DNA of 64,000 nt, from NCBI GenBank assembly GCA_900660155.1, contig CABFPE010001051.1, positions 56,908 through 120,907 of the forward strand, in the 5' to 3' direction. The position numbers and the translations under genes were made by a program. How positions within the stretch are numbered: position 1 is the stretch's first letter; the number at the start of each line of letters is the position of its first letter. Below the pieces are notes generated by a model. That model saw only the letters and a list, made by a program, of their open reading frames with translations. It had not been told where the DNA came from and did not search any database. The DNA comes from Hofstenia miamia (taxonomy: Eukaryota > Xenacoelomorpha > Acoela > Hofsteniidae). Positions 12,598 through 25,410 of the stretch are shown here, piece by piece.

Positions 12598-13235
12598 GTG
12601 AAGGTTGACCTGGAATATCCTTCAACTTTGCACAACAAGCATTTTGATTTCCCAATTACACCATACAAAATGATTGTAGAAGACCAGCATTTGTCACATT
12701 ACACAAGAACTATTAAAGACATGTTGAAGCTGAAATAAGGTAAAGTGGCAAAGTTGATGCAAACATTTTACAAGAAGGAGATGTATGTTGTTGTACACTA
12801 TGAAGTACTGAAATTTTCATTGAGCGGGGTCTGAAGGTCAGTAAATTCCACAGGGCACTACAATGCAAGCAGGCACCATTTCTAAAGCCCTATATTGATT
12901 TAAACACAACAAAGCACAAGGATGCTAAAAACGATTTTGAAAACTTTTATAAGCTCATGTCCAATGCAGTATTTGGGAAAACAATGGAATCACTGAGGAA
13001 ACAATGCCAAGTTAAATTTGTGGGGATAAGGAAACAGCATAAAATTTAATTAAGCAGCCAGAATTTAAGTCATTTAACATAATAAGTGAAGTCTTGGTGC
13101 AGGTCATGCTCAGAAATAAAGATATTGTGTGGAACAAACCAAATTATGTGGGTTAGACCTTTTTAGACCTTTCTAAGCTCCAGATGTTTAAACAAATGAT
13201 GGTAGACAGAACTAAATATTTAATTACCTTTATTA
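12598..13235 (+). pseudogene. fossil Polinton DNA polymerase B fragment (Polinton A, + strand copy)
   Basis: On the + strand this region retains the palm-region signature of protein-primed family-B polymerases of Polintons, with words such as DLEYP, MIVEDQ and LDLSKLQMF recognisable across frames. In Polintons this enzyme copies the element from a protein primer. The copy is old and broken several times. A second copy of the same gene lies in the opposite orientation at about 15.4-21.95 kb. The homology here stops where a tandem array begins. Confidence 0.6.
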
Positions 13236-13237
13236 TA

Positions 13238-14509
13238 CAGGGTGTGGACAAAGTCTCTTCACAATTTGAAAAATTTATTATAAAAGCAATTTATGGGATA
13301 TCTTTACCAGTTTTTTTTCATTTTAATAAGAATTTATTGAACGTTTTTAACAATATTTAATAGACCTCTATATGAGAACCATTAGTTACACAAAGGAATT
13401 CAAGTCACTACTCTATTTCTTGTCATGTTCACTGTAGCATAGGTCCATCAATGGTGGCAATGGCATTCCAAATTGTTTGCTTTAAATCAGCAATATCATG
13501 TACCTTTGTTTGGTACACCCCATAAAAAGAAGTCTAAGGGAGTGATATCTGGCAAACATGGGGGAATTGGTCCATCCCTTTTGATCCATTGGTCTAGAAA
13601 TGTTTGATTGAGGAACTGATTAACATGACGTCCCAATGTGGTGGTGCACCAACTGGAAGATAATGTTTGGTTGTTGGTCAATCAGATGTGATGCCAGATA
13701 TTCAGTCAGAAAGTCAAGGTAACCATCTGCATTAATTGTTGCCTTGTTGAAGAAAAATAGTGCAATTATTCAATCAAACATGATTCCACACCACACATTT
13801 ACTTTTGTACTAGCCCAGTAAATCTCCCTAGTCTCATGAGGGTTTTCTGAGCCTTACATTTTTACATTGTGTCTGTTTAATTTCCCTGAAACATGAAAAG
13901 TTGCCTTTTCACTAAAACAGACTTGTGTAAGGAATCCTTCATCATCAGAAAGGCATCCCAGCATTTCTACAGCAAACTCTATTTGTTTTTCTTGTCATTT
14001 GGCTCAAGAGCCTGTAACAGTTGCACTTTGTAAGTATACAACAATAAGTTCTTGTGGTGAACCTTGTGCACTGTTGAATGAAATAGTTGCAACTCTCTGG
14101 CAGCAATGCAGATGGACTTTGTAGGAGAACAAGTAAAGGCTTGGGAAACATGATCAATGTTTTCCTCAGATGTTCTTGGTCACCCACTCCTTTCTCTATC
14201 AAATACAGTCCCTGTCTCCATAAATTTCCTGTACCATGCATGAATGGAAGGATGGGATGGAGGATCTCTTCCATACTTATTTCTGTAGTTTCATTGAGTC
14301 TCAACATCTGATTTGGTTTCAATAAACCATGGTACACATTGTGCTTTTTTTGAGGAGTAGCCATTTTGGTACAGCAATATTGTATAATTCTCAGTATTGT
14401 GTAGTGTAGAATTTGGTACAGCAATATCATATAATTTTCAATATTGTATAATGTAAACTGCTTTTGTAATAAGTTTTTCAAATTGTAAAGAGACTTTGTG
14501 GACACCCTG
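13238..14509 (-). mobile_element. mariner-type DNA transposon, 1272 bp, TA target site
   Basis: Ends begin CAGGGTGT..ACAAAGTCTCTT and are inverted repeats of about 30 bp, continuing to CAATTTGAAAAA. TA lies on both sides (13236-13237 and 14510-14511). The length is typical of a full mariner. It sits in the tandem array, so it is younger than the array. The transposase gene runs on the minus strand and is decayed. Confidence 0.85.
13357..14364 (-). pseudogene. mariner transposase, frameshifted
   Basis: The start ATG is at 14364-14362 (MATPQKK) and the reading ends at a TAA near 13357, the right size for about 335-345 residues. Recognisable parts, in order, are the N-terminal DNA-binding region, the PPHW block after the second catalytic aspartate, and DITPLDFFLWG, which carries the final aspartate of the mariner DDD triad. 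These parts fall in different frames: 14523-13945, 13681-13496 and others. Several frameshifts and stops are therefore present, and the gene cannot make transposase. Confidence 0.75.
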
Positions 14510-15060
14510 TACGTTACAAACACACATATGCTTTTTTGCAGAGGGTTTTTTACATAGTGACATGCTTTTCATTCAATACAATAATGCATCACAAATAGTG
14601 GCAAATACAGCTAAATATTTGGTTATTTTTATTATACATCTAAAACAATCATACATTTGTTGTGGTGAACATTTAACATGGATACATTTTTTCAATCAAT
14701 AGACAGAACATCACAAATGGTGGCAGTCAGAGCTAAACATTTTATTAATTAATTTATATGTCTAAAACAATCATATGTTTGTTGTGGTGGAATTTTCTCA
14801 TGGATGCATGTTTTTCAATTGATACAATGAGGTGTTGAAAATAGATGTGAACACAGCTAAATATTTTTGTTAATTTCTTATACATTCAAAATATACATGT
14901 TTTGTTGTGGTGGAAATTTAACATAGAGGTACTCTTCAATTGATAAAACAGAGAACATCACAAATGATGGCAGGTAGAGCAAAAAATTTCTTTAATGAAT
15001 TTATACATTCAAAATGTACATATGCTTTGTTGTGGTGGATGTAGTGCAAATGTAGAGATA

Positions 15061-15400
15061 GAGGGAAAGACAATATATGGAATGATGAAAAATATTTACA
15101 TCAGCATCTAAGCAAGTAAATCATTATTAACCATAAAATGACAATTTCCATTTACCATATACAGAGACTTGGAGCCACTATGGAGGCAGAATGAGGCAAT
15201 TGTTAAATCTATGGAGGCAGAATGAGGCAATTGTTAAATTCAAAATCATGTGTCTAAACAACAATTATTAAAAAACGTGTACAAAATATTTTGCATATAC
15301 ATAAATGGTCTTTTGCTGCTTGTAAATTGTATGTCTACACATGCTTCATGTGATTGGGAATCAAATCTAGACAACACTTATTAAAACATATATGATATAA
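15061..15400. other. spacer with a 31-bp doublet
   Basis: A unit containing ATGGAGGCAGAATGAGGC and ATTGTTAAAT occurs twice in a row at about 15178-15239. Nothing else is recognised. The region joins the tandem array to the polymerase fossil. Confidence 0.5.
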
Positions 15401-18246
15401 ATGGTATATACCTAAATGTGGACTTTCCACATATATAGAGGCATCTTTGATAGAGTGTTTTAATGTTGATTATGGAATATCTAAATGGAAAATTAAAAAA
15501 ATACATGTAAATGAAATCTATACCACAAACTTTGGTAATGAGCCAGCACATATCTCTTGTCATATGGTGTCAGTGCAATTTTGTTTGTTTGTTCCACCAA
15601 GATATTGTGATTATCTCTATCAATCATTACCATTTCTCACCACAGAATTTCTTCATCATTCAAAATTCACTTGAAGATGTTGAAATTCATGATCTTCTTC
15701 ACAACCCCTGTAACCCTCTTTGCATTAGATATAAGGCCTAACCCCCCACTATTTGCGCAAATATATTGGATGGAATACATTTTTTATTTTAATGCCACCA
15801 TCTTGCGGATAATTTATGATGTCAAAATGGTTGGCTATTGCTGGCAATTTGGCATATAAATTTTCACTCTTTATCTTATACAGGAAAGAGTATGTGTGAC
15901 TGTATAATAGGGAAATTCAATTCTTAAATGCCTCCTTCATGATGTTATAGTGGAATCAAAACATCTGTAATTTTGAGAAATCTGAAATACTCTGACCAAT
16001 ATAATTTGGTTTTGTCTACTTGATTTCCATATGCCCTAACATCACCTGCACTAAATTTTCAAAAATTATATTAAATGACTTAAATTTGGTTTTTTAATCA
16101 ATTTTTCAGCAGCCTCCTGATCACTGACAAACTTGACTATACAACATTTTCTAAGTGACTCCATGGCTTTCCAAATACCACATTTGACATTAATTTGTAA
16201 ACATTCTTTTCAAAGTTGTTCTTGGCAGCTTTTCTATTCATTGTGTTCAAATCAATGTAGGGCTTTAAAATTGTGATTGCTGGAACTGCAATGCTTTATG
16301 TAATTTTGCATAATGTATTCTTTTTTATTGAAAAATGTTTGCATTAATTTCAGCACTTTTCCTATCTTTAAATTTAATGCAGTTTTAAATGTTTCTGGTA
16401 TGGTGATAATAATCCATCATCCACACACATTTTATGTTGTCCCAATGGATAATCTGAGTGTTCATCATTTAGATGTGATGGATAATGATGTTCTCCATTA
16501 TGAGATAGCCTCTATCTGCCTCTGACAGTGTTGCAAGTATTTTTTTTAGACTCTGGTCTGTCCAACACAGGGCTCCAGTGGGTAAAAACTTTTACACTAG
16601 CATAACCCTCCACCATTGGGTTATTGGCTTTAAAATAATGATTTGAATAAACACTGGATATGCCTCCCCTAATTCCATTTTCAATAAATTCCAACTAATC
16701 AAGATTGGCAATGGGGTCCAGTGATGTCTGCATGAATTTTAGTATGTCATTCCAGCTGTAATTTGAAATTGTGAAAAAATCCACAGGGTTTAGCTTGTAA
16801 ATTTCCGTGCCCTCCAATCTAAATTCTCTAATTACATCAGCAAGTAAGAGTGTGTCTGTCTCTAGGTAATTGTTGTGAAAATCTTTGAGTGGTTGGCAGC
16901 CTTGTTTAACCTAAGTATGTTCCTGCTCAAAGTCCAGCTCTTCCTGCATTAGAGATATTTCCCCAGTCAATCAATTCCTCCAGTGAACCAAGTCTGGAAC
17001 CTGGGTATTGTTAAATTTTTTGAAACTATCCAAATAATCATAGCAAAGCACCTCTTTGCCCGTGCTAAATGCCTCTGCTTTTTGATCATTCATACCCATG
17101 CATAAAAATTTATAATTATCACTGCCTATATTCTTCATTAGGTTGGACAGACTATCAATTATGAAGTGATAAGAGTCTAGAAATCATAGTTCTTCATATA
17201 AACATTTACTCACTCCATTTTTATCTTTATAATATTTTATGGGAATTGATAAACTAAGTGATAACATGTTTTCACTAGTGTAGAGAATAAAACTTAATTT
17301 TTCACCTTCCCTCAATTTCAGAGACTTTAACAAAATATGAAAATCATAATGGGAAGTGTTATGAAGTGTTATGTGCAAATATGGGGTGAATTTGTGTGAT
17401 CTATGCAAAACATTACATTCACTGTGGGAAACCCACTAATTTTCCCACTATAGTAACAGTAGTCTTACTTTTTTCACAAAATTGCTTTAAACAATTTTCA
17501 TAGAATACACAGGACATTGTGTTTGCCAGCATTCTTATATGTTCATCATGTGTTATTTGTAATAGATGATGTTTTTGCTTTGCCTAGAATGATTCATGTG
17601 CAAATTTTCTAAGGTTGTTTCTTGCCTCTGACATGCACTCTTCTCCAGAGAAAACTTTCTAGGAAAGCAGCTCCTTCTCTGTCATCATGGTGATGCAAAT
17701 GCCAGAGGGCCTTTGCCTTACTTCCTAAACTGTGTACCTGGTGGTGAGGGTTAGGTACAAGTCAATAAAATTTTTCCAGTCTTTTCAATGTCAAATGTAG
17801 ACATTATTGGTACATAGTTTTTCACTCCAAAATTTTTAAATTTCATTTTTTCCAACTGAGTGGGGAATGTAATTTCAGGTTCAGTGGATTCACTGAATTT
17901 CTTCTGATGCCTCTCAAAATTTTCCTTTACATGGAAGCCAGATAAACATTTAGGACATTGCATATCCTTGGTTGTATTTTAAAAAAACTTTAAACAGGCA
18001 TTTAAATTCATTATGGCCACATAGTGACTATTTCCATCTTGTTCAATTAGCATTGAATTTGCAATTTTTTCATAGTGCTTTTCCAATATGTATGTAGGAA
18101 CTAGACTCTGATTTTTATTTAGAGCATACACATTGACATTAATTTGGTTGAGGTCCTCAATCATGCAGACATTGTTTACTGAGAGTGGGAAAGACAGCCC
18201 ATTAACATTTAAAGTATGCTTTAATTTATTTAAATGAGTTACTTAA

Positions 18247-21166
18247 CACTAGAAAGTTGGAAAACCCATTATCGCTTTAATGTCTGCAGCAGTAAAAAAT
18301 GACCACTTCGTGATATTTGGAATCTGACTATATCTTATCTAGAAAAAACATTTTGCTTACAAGAATATAGATTGTTTATAAGATTCAGGAGCTACAATTT
18401 TCACAATAACATATAATGAACTTCTTTTGAATTTTCAGACAAGGTCCACATTTCGGGGATTTGCACACACCACAAACAAATGAAGTCTTATTTCTACAGC
18501 CTGAAGTTGTGCACTGCCTCTGTTTATTCATAATTTCTTGCCCATCTTGGAAATCCAACACAGGGGACGTTGGCAAGTCAGATTCAGGTCTAACCCGATT
18601 TACTTGCTGTGAAATGTATTGTGCTCTCATTTCTTCCGAAAGTTGAAGCAGGAACTCTCTCCGCGAAATCATAGTACCAGACAATTTTCGATAAATAATC
18701 CAAGCATTTATGGCTGATATATCCAGCATATTGTAAAATACAGCCACTGGCCATCTCCTGGTACACCTCTTTGTTGTATAAATTCGCACCATTTGGTCCA
18801 TGACATCTACCCCAACCTTATTTTTGTTGTAGAAATGAACAACATCGGGCTTTTTCTTCACAGAGGTATCTATATTTGGAAGTCGGTGCATTGTTGACAA
18901 AAGATTTACTTTTTTGCCTCTCTTACATTGGTATGAGGCTATGAAAACTCCGTTCTCCTTGGTAAAAAATTTAGTTTCATACAATTCATTAAAATTCGAT
19001 GTTTGTTCTTTACAAAGTTCTCTTCAATTGTTTCTGATTGTTCCAACAATTGTAGTTTTTCGAGTTTTCAAAAATTTTGCCAGGCATAATGAAGTAAAAA
19101 AGTTGTTGGTTGTCACATTATATGCTTGGCCAAAATAAGGCTCCTAAAGCTGCCTAACAACTGATTCTTCAAGTTGACAATTTTCTTGCCTCAATTCTGC
19201 TTCTTGCTTCCCTAGATATGGTACGATATCCACAACATACTTATTTTCAACTTCCACTAAAGCCTGAAGTTTAATTCCGTATTTATCAGGCTTGTTCGGC
19301 ATTAACACCACCAACGTTGATCTGCCTTTATAAGGCAAAAGCTGCTCATCAACTGTAAGTGAAAAATTTGGAGTATATATTGCCTTTATGTTTTGTTGAA
19401 ACTTTTCAAATAAGTCTTGTATGTGGGTAAATTTGTCATTTGCAAGTCTTTGGCTTCTGGATCCCTTTTTGTCAAATTGCAAATGAGTCATTATTGCTTT
19501 GAAGTGATCCCTGCTCATAGTTTCACGAAAAACTCCTGGGCCATATTTCTTTCGCCATAAAAAATTAATGTCCAGTGATTTTGATAACAAGCCCCTCATA
19601 TAAAGCAATGATTTAAAAGCATGTAACTCATGTAGTGATAAATCAAAATTTGTGTCTCTATCTTTGCCATGCAGTATTGTGTTTTTGCATATCAATTTCA
19701 ACATTGAACTGTCGAATATTTCGCTCCAGCAATCCAAAGGCGTGCCAGCTCTGGTACAAACAAAAGTTTTCACACCAGTAGGGTGACAAAACACATTTTC
19801 CCGCATTAGCCCGACCAGGGGTTGTAGCTAATACCTCTGACCAAATTGTGCCATCACAGCCTAAACAGGTTATATACAAGGGATAATAATATGTAAGCAT
19901 TTTCTTCATTATCTCAATTTTATATATAATTTTTGTGGGAGGGTAGGGGATGAGGTGAGAGGATGTGGGTAATATCGTTTTTAATATTGCTTACCTGTTA
20001 AATTAGATGAATTTTGTGCAACAGGAGTGGTTGGCATAGAATTGTCATCAGATTCTGACTCAGAGGATCTGTAACTAGGATCAATTTCTTGGGTATCAAA
20101 ATCTGGACAATCATCAGAAATCAACCCATCATCTGAATCCATATCCGCGAATAGTGCTGCTGCTGCTCCCATGGCAGCAGTGCGGATTGGTTGAGTGGGG
20201 AGTATGACTGTTAGCACTGTATTTCATTTTTAGTAATTTTTAAATATCTCGATGAATATGAAAGATAATCTTATGAAATTTTGTGAGCATAAAGTTCTAG
20301 TGTTGGTACATATGCCTACTAAATTTTAGCTATATATTCTTATTATTTCTATGTTCGGCGGACTTCTAAATTCGGACTACTTTTGAAAATCGAAAATTTG
20401 TTTTTTTTATAGTGTTCCAATCAATACATTTTAAAATAATTGAATATGTAGATATGCATTTTTAAATTAAAGGTGCACACAAAAAATTGTGATGTTCTCA
20501 TCATTATTCACTGAGAAATCGCATTTTGAAAACCTGGGTTAATTGTGTATTGTATGTTAAATCCTGATTAGCTCCTGAACTACTGATCAGATTTAAAAAA
20601 TTTTTAGATATTTGGAATCCTCATAAAATTCTGCATCAGACCATGTATTTGCTTTTCAAAATCGGCTAAAACCTATCCCAACCTCTGCACACAAGTAGTC
20701 AAAATGAAGAGATTTTCTTGAATTTTTACCACTTTGAAATAAGGACCTCAACTTCTAGTTAAGGTAGAAGGAGTGCTCCAATCACTCCAGAAAGTGGTGG
20801 GACTCTATATTATCGACCCTTCTGAACAACTTTGTAAAAAGACACAAATCTCTATCTCTTAAACTGAAGGCGCTAGGACCCTATTTAAATTTGCTGACTG
20901 CCTGGAAAATTCACTTGGAACATTTAAAATAATGTAATCAGCAAGGGGTTAGATAGTGATCAGAATTGACCACAATAGACAAACGAGGTGAAAATGTAAA
21001 TGTGATGCGAAGTTATATTGACTGGACCAAGTAAAGCTGCATACGGAAACTAAATATCAATTCAATAAAAGTAGTGATCTATCTCTCAGCCAATCAGAAA
21101 TTAGCACGCGCAATTAGACAATAAACTCTGTAAGTGGTCAAAATTGACCACTCCGGCTTTCTAGTG
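18247..21166 (-). mobile_element. piggyBac DNA transposon A, 2920 bp, TTAA site
   Basis: Both ends read CACTAGAAAG from the outside and are flanked by TTAA (18243-18246 and 21167-21170). The right subterminal region has the near-palindrome AGTGGTCAAAATTGACCACT, and the left one has a matching TGACCACTT. The element lies inside the Polinton A polymerase gene. It carries one transposase gene on the minus strand. Its ends look intact, so it might be mobilised by a transposase made elsewhere, but its own transposase is damaged. Confidence 0.9.
18385..20217 (-). pseudogene. piggyBac transposase with a 5' intron, lightly damaged
   Basis: Exon 1 (20217-19995) codes for an acidic Asp/Ser-rich N-terminus. 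A GT-AG intron (19994-19861, 134 bp) follows, and the frame continues into DGTIWSEV. The DDE_Tnp_1_7 domain has SLTVDEQLLPYKGR (first catalytic Asp), VTTNNFFTS where VTTDNxFTS is expected (second catalytic Asp replaced by Asn), GVDVMDQM (third) and a C-terminal Cys-rich zinc motif (CTTSGC, CGVC, CGPC, CYCENC). I also see one frameshift near 19810 and two stops, near 19142 and 19045. The Asn substitution alone should abolish cleavage. Few breaks suggest a fairly recent copy. Confidence 0.85.
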
Positions 21167-22042
21167 TTAATATCAATGTTTAATTTCTGGATGTAAACAT
21201 GCCAAAACTGCATACAAGAAGCACTGGTTGGATTTGCCAGTCTTTGGATTTACCAAGAAACTTGTGCTTCAAATGATCTGGTAGCAGGATAACTGTGCCA
21301 GCATGGGTTGGCTTATACTTGACAATGCATAGCCCTACATTATTAATATTTTTCACAATCAAACCCAATCTATTGCTTGTGTACATGGTGATGTAATTTG
21401 TGAGTTCATTCACCATCCTCAAATATGTTGATTCACAAAGTCTGGTATGAAAAACTGAAGCTGGCTTACTGGTAGGATGGAGCATAGCCCACTTTTCTTT
21501 ATTTGCCTCAGGTTGCAATAACTCCACCCCAGCCATTAGATAAACTTTATCAGAGTAATGTATGGTGATGTCCTGCTTAATAATTTTTGTAATAGATCGA
21601 TATGCTAAAGAGAATGGTGAGTAAATGTCCACTGCATTTAATTGCTGACTCTAATAACAGGCAAAGCTTCCTTTACATGCTGTATTAGTTTGATGCAATG
21701 TAATCTCTTCAGTGGGCAATAGTGCTGATTGTTCATGTTCAACTACAAGAAGTTCAGAAAACAAGGCCTCACTATGGGAAAATAATTTACATTCCATGCA
21801 TAGATACACCTGTGATTTTTTATGTTTCCTAATTATATGGGCCTCAGTGCATGGGGTTTGGGATTTGTATAAGTGCAGTTTGCATGTTGGAAAATGGGGG
21901 CTGACCAATGCTGCTTGTATAACTAAATTTAGAAATTTTTAGAAGGACAGTCATTATATTTAAAGAGGTACGCATTGGGAAAAAATATTTACTTTTTACA
22001 GCTTTCTCAACACAAAAACATTTTCAATATAATAAACACACT

Positions 22043-24582
22043 AATAATAATAATAAACTTTAATTAAGCTTACAATACAGTAAACTACACTGCAAACTAC
22101 AAAACTAAGAAATAAAAATAAAAACATGAGAAATATCAATCTGGGAATATGGTCTTTGATGATAATAATTTCAGTGGATTGTTTTTTCTTAATTTTAATG
22201 TAGTATATTCAGTTCTTTTGCTAATGAATTGTTTTAGTGGATGTTTTTGAGAGTATTCAATGTGTTGGTGTAATGCTTTGTCTTTTGCTTTAATGATGTT
22301 AAAAATATTTAATTTTTTAGTAATAAGTTTATATTTAAATGCTTTCTTGTATCTGTTGTTAAGCTTGGATAAAGATGTTTCTGATTCACCTGCATATACT
22401 TGTATGCTGTAAATTATAATAAAATTAACTAGGTAATTAAATAAAATTTCAGTTTCATCTTGCGTCCCATAAGTTGATTTACAGAAGCCCACCATTTTTT
22501 GGATTTTTCCTTGAAATACTTCTTTTAATTTCTTTATTAATTCTTTCAAACATTTCATTTGCTCTACAAAATTGTTTTTTATGCATTAATTTCTTCTTTT
22601 TTCTCCATAAATATTTTATTTGATGAGTCATGAAAATTGGATCCTTGTTTGTCATTTTAACATTAATGATTGGGCATGCTCTGTCAATGCAACTCTTGAT
22701 TGTCTTACAAAATAATGCAGTTCCTTCATCAATATATTTTATGATTTCTTCAAATTCTTCAAAATTTATATTATTCATTAAACAGTTTAGTTTTTCAATA
22801 TTTTTTCCATTAATAATTTGAAATGGAATTGTCACTTTTTCTATACCTGTTATAAGTGAAGGTTCTGCTATTAATCCAAGATGATCTGTAGAACCCCAGC
22901 TTGAAATTTATAACAATTTTTGTATAAATTAGGATGAGAGGTTATATCTATGTTTCTTAATTTACTTGTATTTTTATGATTGAGTTTTGTCATACATATA
23001 GAACTTGACAGCTCATCAGCATTGAGATCATTAAAGTCACAACAAATAATAAAAATAATGCCTGGTTACTTAAAATTAAATTTTCTATGCAATCAGAGAT
23101 ACAATCTCGCACTTCATTTTTCTTAGCAACAGTTAAATTTTGTGGATTATACAATCCGGCAATATACATTAACTTCTTATTAAACAGTATTTTAATCCAC
23201 AGTAATTCTATATTAATTGCTTCAGTAAATATTATGAGATTACTTTCAATATTGCTTCTAACATAAATACATACACCACTACCTCTGTGCCTTTTATTCT
23301 CAATTTCCCGATCTTTTCTAAAACAAAATTATCCAGCCAGTTGCGGTAACCTTCAGATATTTCACAGTCAAACCAAGTTTCACTAACTATACAGACATCT
23401 ATTTCATATGTCAGAATATCAATTAATAAGGAATTTAAATCTCTTATGTTTCTTAGAGATCTACAATTAATTACTAAAATCCTTGGAGCTTCTAGTTTTA
23501 AGGAAGGTGAATATTGTCACTTTGAAATGCCTCACTTGGTATGAATGGAGTTGCATAATTGTTTAAATTAAACTTAATTAAGTAAGGATTGTGAAAATTT
23601 GCGTTTTCTAATTGTGTTAGTCAATCATCAGTTTCTGTTCTCTGCATTATTACCTTAATCTTAGACAAATAAATGGGACAATCTTTCAAAAAAGTAGAAT
23701 GATTACATTTCTCAGGGTATGAAGTGCTGCAATTTACACATTTTTATTTACAAGAACTGTTTTTTTTGGGCAATTTGTGATTTTCTGCACAGAATATGCA
23801 CACATGTGATTTTCTTAGACACTTATTCTTGAATGTCCATACATTCCACAGTTAGAACATATACATGCATAAAAATGTTAACTGACCTTGCACATCTGAA
23901 GACCAATATGTATGCTGTTGTCAAGCAAGAATTTCCGTACTTTTGGGGATTTTTTGACGAAAATAATTGAGGTTTTGCTATATGTTTTAATCTTAGTAAA
24001 TAATATTTCAAACATTCATTCATTTAAACCACACAAATCTTGCAACTTTGGGTTTTCAAATAATATTTTTTCTTTGATTTCAGGTGCACTTAAGTTTTTT
24101 AAAAAATAACTCGGTACATTTAGAATTTTTAGATTAGGTGCAATCTTTTGTATTCTACAAAATTATAAGACTATTTTTCCTGATATTTTTTTTAATAACC
24201 TCAACATCAGCTTTAGATTCACAAGCAAAAACAAGTTCATTATTCTTATTTGGGAATATCTTTCTAATTTTAGGAAAATCCTTAGCATCTTGAATTTCTT
24301 TAAGAATATCTTGAGTAACATTTGAAATATCAGTACTTGTTATAGGTTCTTTATTTGCTAAATTGTTGCTTGTGCATTTAATATAATATTTCTTTTTTCA
24401 ATATTGGAGTAACTTTCTTCATTATGACTGACAGTATTTCCCAATATCAATAAACTTTTAAGTTCAGACAAAATAGACTCGTGGCTCAATAAAAGTGTAT
24501 CATCTATAAACTTGCCTCTTGAACAATTTAATAAGTTCCTTAATTCATTAAATTTGTTAACAATTTCATTATTCATAGGCAT
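22043..24582 (-). mobile_element. LINE with gag-like ORF1 and endonuclease; RT core deleted
   Basis: On the minus strand an ORF1-like stretch starts near 24582 and ends in Cys/His knuckle-like words (about 23890-23690). An apurinic endonuclease start follows: NCRSLRN and SETWF near 23490-23360. The usual linker has SCIDRACPI and IKYLWRKKKK (22835-22479). It then passes directly into the C-terminal post-RT region (QVYAGESETSLSKLNNRYKK, 22558-22136). The reverse-transcriptase core with its YxDD box is absent, so an internal deletion of more than 1 kb has occurred. The 3' end carries a short ATT-repeat tail at about 22043-22060. Several further stops are present. The layout suggests the Jockey/I side of the LINEs. 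Confidence 0.65.
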
Positions 24583-24789
24583 ATTGTTTAGAATTTTGAA
24601 TTATGTTTAAAATATACACAATAAAAAAATTCGATTTACTTTCCCACCATTAATTTTTCATAAAGTGTTAAAAATGTCAATTACTAAATTTTCCATGTTT
24701 ACAAATAAGAGGTTAACACATTTTGAAAATGTAACACACATTGATTATATAAAAAATAAAAGATAGGTTAGCAACAATAATAAAGTAAA
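24583..24789. other. AT-rich spacer
   Basis: This stretch lies 5' of the LINE ORF1 start and may hold its 5' untranslated region. No motif was recognised. Confidence 0.3.
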
Positions 24790-25410
24790 AGTGTTTTAAA
24801 TACACACTTTGCAGAATATAAACAATTCAATAAAAAATGAAAATATCTAGCATTTAAAAATATACATACATTATATAAACATGCACACTGTGTGAAAAAA
24901 ATCTAGATTTTAATAATTGCTATTTAACCCATAAGCAAGCATAGATTAAATTAATATGTGATTTGCAAAATAATAATAACAATTGATAAGAAATAAGAGG
25001 AAAAAATCATTATGCACAATGTCTATAAATGATAATCTATCTATTGATTGGAACATATAACATGAAATCAACCATGTGTTTATAATATTAATTTTGCATT
25101 TGCTTGTGAAAATAACTCCTTTGTAAAACTAATTGGAGAAATTTTAATTAACACATGTATACATTAGAAATAGCCTATTGCATTTTAAATTAAACAATGT
25201 ATAAACACACATTGTGTAAAATAATTTGCTGCACTCAAATAATAACAATTGATATTTAACCCACAAGCATACATAGATTAAAATTAAGTCAATATGTGAT
25301 TTGCAGAATAATAAAAATTGACAAGAAATAGGAGGAAAAATTCATTCCATATAAATTATAATCAATCAATGGAAAATATAACATGAAATTGATCATGTGT
25401 TTATAACCCA
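24790..25410. repeat. diverged tandem duplication, unit about 325 bp
   Basis: Two successive copies share TTTAACCCA.AAGCA.ACATAG, ATATGTGATTTGCA, AGAAATA.GAGGAAAAA and ACATGAAAT..A.CATGTGTTTATAA. Offsets between shared blocks are about 320-333 bp, and many small differences show age. There is no coding content. The unit is unidentified. Confidence 0.65.

Larger units (their letters stand above)
13190..15060. repeat. tandem array of about 123-bp units, split by a mariner
   Basis: The word TTTGTTGTGGTG recurs at about 14656, 14778, 14901 and 15026, giving periods of 122-125 bp. Each unit also contains a CACAAAT.GTGGCA-like block, AGCTAAATATTT and a (C/T)TAAAACAATCATA- or CATTCAAAATATACAT-like block. 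A further part-unit precedes the mariner at about 13190-13237 and continues after it at 14510. There are about 4.5 copies. They are diverged, so the array is old. It lies between two polymerase copies of opposite orientation. Confidence 0.7.
15400..21954 (-). pseudogene. fossil Polinton DNA polymerase B (Polinton A), interrupted by a piggyBac
   Basis: On the minus strand, family-B protein-primed polymerase features appear in order: an N-terminal Cys/His-rich region (21908-21651), a long N-terminal domain (21632-21180), a segment with SHYVAIMNL (about 18050-18000), the CPKCL..F....H zinc-like motif (about 17960-17900) and FDIEK of the exonuclease region. [15 protein letters not shown] of polymerase motif B follows (about 16180-16130), then C-terminal pieces to about 15.4 kb. 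The piggyBac at 18247-21166 splits the gene. The fossil is broken many times and looks old. A TATA-like stretch directly abuts the likely start at 21954, as in Polinton B. Confidence 0.7.

Noticed and set aside
14087-14311. Open frame on the + strand in the mariner
   Set aside because: It is the antisense shadow of the transposase gene.
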